This document shows positions 14,901 to 23,900 of a stretch of 64,000 bases of DNA, piece by piece. A program made the translations under genes and the position numbers. Under the pieces are notes generated by a model, which was not told the DNA's origin, ran no database searches, and saw nothing but the letters and a program-made list of their open reading frames with translations. The stretch's first letter is position 1. Each line of letters starts with the position of its first letter. Source of the stretch: Priapulus caudatus. Taxonomy: Eukaryota; Priapulida; Priapulimorpha; Priapulimorphida; Priapulidae. Location: positions 161,690 to 225,689 of the forward strand of contig NW_014577281.1 in assembly GCF_000485595.1 (NCBI RefSeq), read 5' to 3'.

Positions 14901-17900
14901 GTTCATCCCCGTCGCAGCAATGGCCAGCTGCTCCTACATCGAGTTTAATGACTTATGTAAATAATACATAAGTAAAGTCTAAAGAACTAGATGTATATTA
15001 CAGGTCAAAAGAGCTGGAGAGTGGGGCGGCAGCAGCGAGGCTACACAGTGTTGGCATACAAGCAGTCGTCACTGAGTTTCTCATCCAATACTGTGATGTG
15101 ATCTTTAATGACAAGATGCCGTCATTCCACAGCAACGGCACACCGGGTGAGGACTGTTTGTCATTAGTCGCATGTCGTAATAGTTGTCACTGCCACCTCT
15201 GGTGTGGCTGGACAACTTTTCGTTGGTGATATTTCAAATTGACTTCAGACTCTTAAATTGTGCTTTAGAGCTGCTGTTGTTCCACATCTAATGATGATGA
15301 CAGGCTGTTTGTAACACTTGCTCTACCTTCGCTATCAGTATAGGAATGAAGTATTATTCTGACTTAAGTATGGTGAATGACAGGTCCTCCCAAACGCGCT
15401 CGACCGAAGTCACTGGCCATCTCCACGCCAGCGAAGCTGCTGTCACTAGAGGAAGCTCGCTCCAGGGCCCTTGGGCTGCCTGTCAACTTCGCTTTGCTTC
15501 CTGCACACCAGAGCTACATCGAGGTCGGTGGAGGTCCTACGGCCCTGCCCGACCAGTTTCACACAGTCATCGAATTCCCAGGGTAGGTTTTGCTGGGTGC
15601 TGTGTTTCGTTCAACAAGCACGCGAACTAGTATGGGCACAAGGCAGACAACAGAGTCAAGTTCTGGTACATGCCTAGGTTTTGTTAATGCATGGTGAATG
15701 CACTAGATCGATAACAGAAGCGAAAATAATCGAGCTAAAGCTCTGGTGACCGATGAAAAAAGATTATGATGAAAAAAACGAGTAAATGAGTAATTTGATG
15801 AAAATGCTCTCTGTTTTTGGGGGCTTTTAGTACTGTAGAGCCATCTGCAGCTTTGTTTTTATGTACTAATTCAGGAAGCCGCACTAATTTGCCCACCCCT
15901 GCCAAATACGATACAAAACCAGATACGAGACAGTAACTGATAACACTGCACTCGAGTACAAAACTGCCCTGATGTGCTACATGCACTAAACGTGATCCAA
16001 TGTTACGACTCCCTGGTACAAAAGAACTGCGCCTGATGTGCTACAGTGCACTAAACTGCGTGCATCATGTACAGACTCCCTGTTACAAAACTGCCCCTGA
16101 TGGTGATGCGCTTACATGCACTAAACTGCTGCATCATGTTACTACTCCCTGCCCTTACAAAAACTGCCCTGATGTTGCTACATGCACTAAACTGTGCCAT
16201 CATTTACCTACTCCCTCTAACAAAACTGCCCTGATGTGCCCTACATGCCATAAACTGTTGCATCATTTACTGACTCCCTGCTACAAAACTGCCCTATGTG
16301 CTAAGCCTTGCACTAAACTGCTGCCATCATTTACTACTCCCTGCCTTACAAAACTGCACTTGCATGCTGCCTACATGCACTAAACTGTGCATCATGTACG
16401 GCACTCTCTGCTACAAAAACTGCACCTGATGTGCTACATGCACTTAAATGCTGCATCATGGTACGACTCGCCCTGCTACCAAACAACTGCCCTATGTGCT
16501 ACCATGCCACCCACATAAACTGTGCCATCAATGTACGACTCCCGTGTACAAAACTTGCCCTGATGTGCCTACATAGCACTAAACTGTGCATCATTTACTA
16601 CTCCCTGTACAAACTGCCCCTGATGCCTGCCTACATGGCCCCACTAGAACTGTGCAATCATGTACTACTCTCTCGTACAAAACTGCGTCATGATCGTGCG
16701 TACATGCCCACTAAACTGTGCATCCATGTTCACGATCTCGTACAAAAACTGCCTTGCATGTGCTAACATGCACTAAAACTGTTGCATCATGTACGACGCC
16801 CTGCTACAAAAACTGCCAGGCCTGATGTGGCTAACATGCACTAACACTTGGGGCATCATGTACGGGACTCCCTGCCTACAAAAACTGCCACTGATGTCGA
16901 CTACATGCACCTAAACTGTGCATCATTTTCACTACTCCCTGTACAAAAACTGCCCCTGAATAGTGCTTTCGACATGCACTAAAACTGTGCATCATGCTAC
17001 TACTCCCTTATGCTACAAAACTGGCACTGATGGTGCATACCCATGCCACTAAACTGCACATCAGCTCACTACTAACATTATCTACTACTACGTGTACCAA
17101 ACTGCACTGATTACGAATAACCGCGTGAGTGTGGGCAAAGCGCGACCGCTAATCCCCCCGCCCCCGCCCGCTCCCCCGATGTTGTCCCACTCCGCAGCGC
17201 GCCCAAGAACGGGCAAGAAGGCGAACGCGCCTCCCTCTGGCTGGAAGGCATTCTTCACGAATGCGCGCGCACGCCCGCTCGCACAAGTGAACAAAAGTCG
17301 TCTGCAGGGGCCACGCAAAGTCGGAGACGCCCGAGCTGCGCGCTCTGCGTCGCGTCGCCGCCCTTGCTGGAGACGCCGACGCGGCGCAAAGAAGCTTGCC
17401 CCGCACGGCGTGAAGAGCGCGAGAGTCGCTGCAGCGGCTTGCTGCCGGACCGGGCGCCATGCAACGCGCCGTCTGGCCCGATGGGCAACGCTGCCACTAC
17501 GGCGGCGACGCGACGAATGAGTCGTGCATGCTGCGCGACAGTTGCCGGCTGCTGGCCCGCGGAGGGAATCGAAGCGCGGCGCTCGCTTCGCTGCTGCACC
17601 TGCTGAGTGTCGCCCGCGACGACGTACACATCCTATTTGTTGATTCTTTGTCTCGGATTTATCGGTTGTTTTTCATGATTTGCCGTTCGCTGCATCTGGC
17701 GATAGATCATCTTTTTTCGATGTTGATAACCAGGAATGCAATATGTGTTTAAAATCGGTTAGCAAAAGCCCTGCATGTCAATCCNNNNNNNNNNACATGC
17801 ACTAAACTGTGCATCATTTACTACTCCCTGTACAAAACTGCCCTGATGTGCTACATGCACTAAACTGTGCATCATGTACGACTCTCTGTACAAAACTGCC

Positions 17901-20900
17901 CTGATGTGCTACATGCACTAAACTGTGCATCATGTACGACTCTCTGTACAAAACTGCCCTGATGTGCTACATGCACTAAACTGTTCATCATGTACTACTC
18001 CCTGTTGTCCATCCGCAGGAAGAAGGGCAAGAAGGCGAAGACTCCCCTCGGCTGGAAGGCGTTCTTCACGATGCGGCGCACACCCGCCTCGCACAAGGAC
18101 AAGTCGTCGCGGGGCAGCAAGTCGGAGACGCCCGAGCTGCGCGCTCCTCTCGCCGTCGCCGGCCTGCTGGAGACGCCGACGCGGCGCAAGAAGCTGCGCA
18201 CGGTGAAGAGCGCCGAGTCGCTGCTGCCGACGGGCGCCATGGCAACGGGCGTCGTGGCGATGTGCACGCTGCACTCGGCGCCGAGCGACGATGAGGTGGA
18301 TGCTGCGGACATTGCGCTGCTGGCCGCGGAGGGAATGAGCGCGGGCTCGTCGCTGCTGCACCCTGGTGAGTGTCGCCGTCGACAACGGTTACACATCCTT
18401 ATTTGTTGATTCCTTGTCTCGGATTTATCGGTTGTTTATGATTTGGGTTCGTGCATCTGGGATAGATCACTCGATGTGATAACCAGGAATGCATATGTGT
18501 TAAAATCGTAGGCAAAAGCCCTGCATGTGTTAAAGGGTATCCAGTGAAAGCATTTGTGCTTAGACTGTGAAACGCACTAAACCAACTTGGTTAATGAATA
18601 TCATAAATTTAATAAATTTACTCACCAAGGTTATCGCAAAATCAAACTAAGACAAATCCCGTGTCTTGGTTGTGCACTTGTAACTAGTACATATGCTATG
18701 CATGAGAATGAATCTCACTGTCGTACCATACCTAGCAACCGTGATAAATTGAGCATGCCCTCTTGACAACAAATGCTGTGTCTGTGAGTTCTGTCCGTGT
18801 AGGAAACCTTTGCGTTTCACAAAGTGCAAACCCAACCGAACCAGAATACGTTGCGGGGACGTTAACGTGACATCGCGCGTTGTCTTTCAGGCGATGGTTC
18901 GAGCGAGTCGCCGCGCATCATCAGCCCCGTGCGCACGACGTCGTTCGAGTCGTTCTTCGACGACCTCGACGACATCCAGGCCGTGTTCGCGACGTCGCTC
19001 GACCACCACCCCGCAGCTGCCGGCGCCACCTGCACGTCTGCTGCCGATGCGACGGCCGACGACAAGGAGAACGGCCACGCGCGGCATCACTCGGTCGGCT
19101 CTGCGTCGTCGTTCACGCGCATTCCTCAGGAGCGTGGCGTGGTCGCGTGCGGACGCCGCGCCGCGCTCATGGAGCGGCAGGCCGACGCCAACCGCTTCAA
19201 CGTGTCGCTGATGTCGTCGACGACGACGACGCCCGCGCCGCGGCCCGAGAAGAAGTACGGCCACAAGCGCAAGGTGTCGGCGAGCTTCAAGGAGAAGTTC
19301 ATGCAGGTGTTCGCTGCCAGCAGCTCCGAGGAGAAGGCGAAGGAGGGCGCCACCGCGGCGGCGGAGCAGGTGGAGCAGCGGGCGGGGCCGAGCCAGCCGT
19401 TCGCAAAGTCACCGAAGATCGACCCGGCGTCGAAGTCTCCGAAGACACAGACGGTGAAGGAGCGCATCCTGAAGGCGCTGTCACCGGACACGGCGCGCCG
19501 GAAACCGCCGCAGTCGCCCGCGCTTGCCCGCGGCAGCCCGCGCGATTTGCCGGGCCGCGGCGCGAGCGGCGGCGGCGGGCTGCGGCGCTCGTTCTCGAAC
19601 GTCGAGATGTGCTCGACGCGGCAGTCGCCGGCAACACCCGAGGAGCTCATGTTCTACATGGACCTGAAGCTGACGCCGCCGCTGTGCAAGAGCGAGACAC
19701 TCGGTCGCGACGCGACGCCGCGCAAGCTCGACGACGCGGCCGCCGCTGGGTTCGGCGGCGCCCGGCCGAAGATCCGCGACCTGCTGACCTCGTCGGGCGG
19801 TGGCGGAGGCTTGGGGTCGAGCAAGAAGCGTGCGGTCACGCGCGAGCGCAGCAACAGCGAGAGCGCGCGGCCGCAGCAGCCGGCGCGCGACGGCGGGCTC
19901 GCGTCGCCGCTGCGTGACGATCCCGTCTCGCCGCGCAGCCACAAGTCGTGGCGCTTCTACGAGGATGACAGCGGCGGCTTCCTCACCGTCGAGACGACGT
20001 TCCTCGAGCCGGCCGCGGGCGCGCGCGGCGAGTCGCCGCCGTCGCCGCCGCCGCCGAGCGACATCGTCAAGCCGGAGCTGAGCATGGAGCTGTGCCTCGA
20101 CTTCAGCGACGACCGCTTCATCAACGCGAAGACCGTGTACTACGACGCGGCCGCCGACCGGCCCGCTGCCGCGCCGCTGCCGACGAGCGAGTTCATGCTG
20201 CCCTCCGAGAACAAGCTGTACAAGAGCGGCGGCGGCGGCGTGGGAGAGGCGGAGAGCACGAAGCGCTACACGTCGGACAGCGGCGTGTCGAACGAGGGCC
20301 TGAGCAGCGTGCGCTCGTCGCTGAGCAAGCGCAACACGGCCGACAGCACCGTGTCGAACGAGGCGCTGTCGCTGTTCCCCGAGCCGCCGCTCGCGTTCGG
20401 CTCGCGAGACCGACTCGTCATCTCGGAGAGCGGCGAGTACCTGTACTCGCCCGAGGCGGCGGACGAGACCCCGACTCCGTCGGCGGCGCGGTTGTCGTCA
20501 ACGGCGTCGCCGAACTCGGTCGAGGTGAACATCTGCGAGGAGGAGAACTTTGACGTCGACAACTCGCCGCTGATGTCCGAGCTGCTGGAAGGGGAGGAGG
20601 AGGCCGGGGAGCCGGACAGCCTGTACTCCGGCGACGGCTGCGGCGGCGTGCTGCTGGCCGACGACCTGAGCCCCGAGGCGCCGCCGACCCCCGCCGGATT
20701 CATCGACTCCGGCTCTGACATGGACGACGATGAATTCTGCAGTGTCGACGGCGACGCGTCGCAGCGGTCGGACGGCGAGCGGCGGCCGCACCGGCGCAGC
20801 GAGCGGATGAGGTTGTTGTCGGGCGAGTACCGCTCGTCGGCAGAGTACGAGAACGCGGTCGCGTACGGAGCGGAGTACGAGAACGACGGCCTCGCGTTGA

Positions 20901-23900
20901 GCGTCAGCGACCACAACGACAGCTTCGGCAGTCTCGGCCGGGAGGCGGCGGCGGCGCACGCCGACAGCAGGCAGCGCATGATCGGCGCATTTCAGCTGGA
21001 GCAGCTGTCGCCGCCTCGCACCGTGTACTCGCCCGACACGCCGACGCCCGTCGCAGACGACTTTGGCATGCAGGCGGCGATCGCGTCGGACGCCCGCCCC
21101 GCGACCAACCGCGACTCCATCAACAGCTTCGGCAGCGACCACGTCGAAGGAGCGCAGTGCCAGCTGGCGGAGGACATCATAGAGGAAGTGCAGTGCCAGC
21201 TGGCGGGAGACATAGAGGACGTGCCGAACCAGCTCGCCGAGGGAATAAGGGAAGCACCATTCCAGCTCGCAGAGGGAATCGGGGAACCACCGTTCCAGCT
21301 CGCAGAGAGAGCAGAGGAAGTACCTTTCCAGCTCGCAGAGGGAACAGGGGAAGCACCATTCCAGCTCGCAGAGGGAACAGGGGAAGTACCTTTCCAGCTC
21401 GCAGAGGGAGCCGAGGAAGCACCGTTCGCAGATGACATAGAAGAAGCACAATGCCACTTGGCGGAGGACATCGTAGCGGAGGTGCAGTGCCACCTGGCGG
21501 AGGAGGACGTCGTCGTTGAGGAGACGTCGAGCGGCAGGGATGAGCAGGCGATGCAGATCTCGCAGGGTTCGTCGGTCATGTCGACGGACCTGTGCTGCGA
21601 GCTGCCGCGCGACCCCGCGGCGCCGTCGCCACGCGACCCCGCCCTGCCCTCGCCGCCCGGCAGCGACGACGCGCCGCAGTCGATGGAGATCTCCACGGAG
21701 TCTATGTCGCCGTGCGAGTCGGCCGGGCTGGCGTTCTCGCCGATCCGCGAGCTCACGTCGCCGCAGCAGCACGCGCCCGCGCCGTCGTCGTCCGCGGCGT
21801 TCACCGCGGCGGCGGGGGTCGCCGCCGAGGTTGTCGCGCCGGACTCGCAGAGCGACGCGTCGACGCCGACATCGGCGCCCCGCAGCGGCGACGCGTCCGA
21901 CTCGGACACGACGGCGGCCGCGGCGGCCGTGTCGATCGAGGCGTTGCAGCCGGTGTCGGACTCCAGTCCCGACTGGGTGACGCCCGGCGCCGCCGACGAT
22001 GCAGAGTTGCCGCCAATTCCGCTCGACACTCACCCTCTGAGTGGCGGGACTCGCGGCGAGCGATCGGAGAGCGGGGTCCTGTCCGCGGAGGAGGTCGTCA
22101 CGACGGAGACGTATTTAGCGGCGACCGACGACCTGCTGTCGGCGCTCGCCCGCTACTCGCAATCTCCGATGCATTCTGCCGTTTCTAGTCGTCCAGCAGA
22201 GACCAGTAGCAATAGCGAGTCGAGCACTTTGCCGGCGGGCGAGATGGAAGACTCGTTTTCGAATCGCGGTCTACGGCGAGTCGAGCAGTTGGATGAGCTA
22301 GGCACCGAGTACGCGGTCGCTGCAGCACCAGTCGGCCCGGCTGCTGAAACTGCTAGCTGTGAGAAACGCGAGAGCCGTCGTAGTGCAGACTCGGCGAAAC
22401 TACTCGGCGAGCAAGACGATCTAAGCGGTCGTGTTCCTGCTGACAAGCGCCCCTACAGCAACAAGTCGGCTGACGGAGGGATGTCGCAGAGTACGCCGTT
22501 GCGCGAGCCGGGCGCGTATTCCTATTTGAAAATGTCTAAAGCAGCCGCGGAACGGGAATCGGAAGAGGAGCCGTGCGTTCTCGACGACAGCACCGACTTC
22601 CAAGAGGTTACGTCTCTCTTGGAGAGCATCGACAAGACTCTGGACGGAACCCTGCAGAGGAGTGCGCAAGCTCCCATAGAGGTGGACTTGGCCGAGTTGA
22701 GAGATCGCGTGCCGCAGCTCGACAGCTTTGCTCAACGTTTTAGCAGTGAGAGACCGAGCAGCATCTTGTCCGACACCGAATCCCAGGAGCAGCGAGTGAG
22801 CGACGAGAGACAGTTCTCCGAGCAGCGGTTCAAGAAAGCTGCGGAGCGGGCGGGCGTGAGCGTCGAGCGAAAGAGCAGCGTCAAAGAGCTGCGGTCGCGA
22901 TTTGAATCTCACGACGGCAGTCAGGAATCCTTACCGGGTAGCACGCTGAGAAAGAGACAAGACTCGACGTCGAGTACGGATTCTTATCGAGGCATGAGCG
23001 ATTCGTTGGAGGGCAAGTCTGCATTCGCGGAGAGCACTGCTAGCACTGAAGCAAAGGCGGCGAGCGAATCGGACGTTGAAGACGTAGAGAGAACGTCAGG
23101 GTTCGGTGCAGTCATGGTTTACAAACCGATGCCTGCGACACCGCGGCTGTGCCCGCTCCGGCCAGTCACCGGAAGCAGGGATCCATCCCCTCAAGGTAAG
23201 CTCGGGAGGCCAGTCTTCCCGCAGCCGTCCGAGAGGAAAGATGCATCGGTGTCCCCTTCGTTTCGAGATAGAGAATCGCCGGATGCACGAGACGCGCTAT
23301 CGAAATCGGTAACACACCCCGCGAAGGCGACGCTGTTCAGTCCGAAATCCAGGCGGACTCTGTCCGACGGAGGACTGACGCACGCGATAAAAGTCGCCAT
23401 CCCGGACGACGGCGCGGCGACGCAGCAGCACCGCTCGAGGTTCTCCGCGCCGCCGGGATCGCTGTCGCCCGGTTCCCTGTCCGCATTCCAGCAGGGGACG
23501 GCCGTCGCGCGACATTCGCTCGGAGCGGCGACGGCGGCGCCCTCTCGCGGCGACGGCAGCGGCGAGGCAGAAACGCACGACGAGAGGTCGGCGGGAGAAG
23601 CCCGGGTCGAGGAGTTGCCGGTTGCGCAGCATCCCGCACAGCAGCATCATCAATCAGTGAGCAGCAGCACGCTGAGCGATGACGTCAGGATCACTCGTCA
23701 GCCGCTCGACCCCAATCGCCCTTCTCCCTCCGCTTCCGCATCTCCCTCCGCTTCCGCTTACCTGCCGTCTTCCGACGAGCCGAAGAAGGTCGCCGCTCGC
23801 ATCGCCTTCTTCAAGCAGGTTGACGCCGGCGGCCGATCGGACGCCGCCGTCGCCGCGTCGACGAAGCGCGTCTCGTCTGCATCGCCGACGAAACGCGGCG

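Noticed and set aside
14611-14964. 117-codon ORF in intron 12
   Set aside because: No domain; flanking exons splice in phase across it. Possibly part of an unrecognised repeat.
17092-17752. Overlapping ORFs of 80-142 codons on both strands
   Set aside because: They lie in the corrupted copy of exon 15 and arise from indels in GC-rich sequence.
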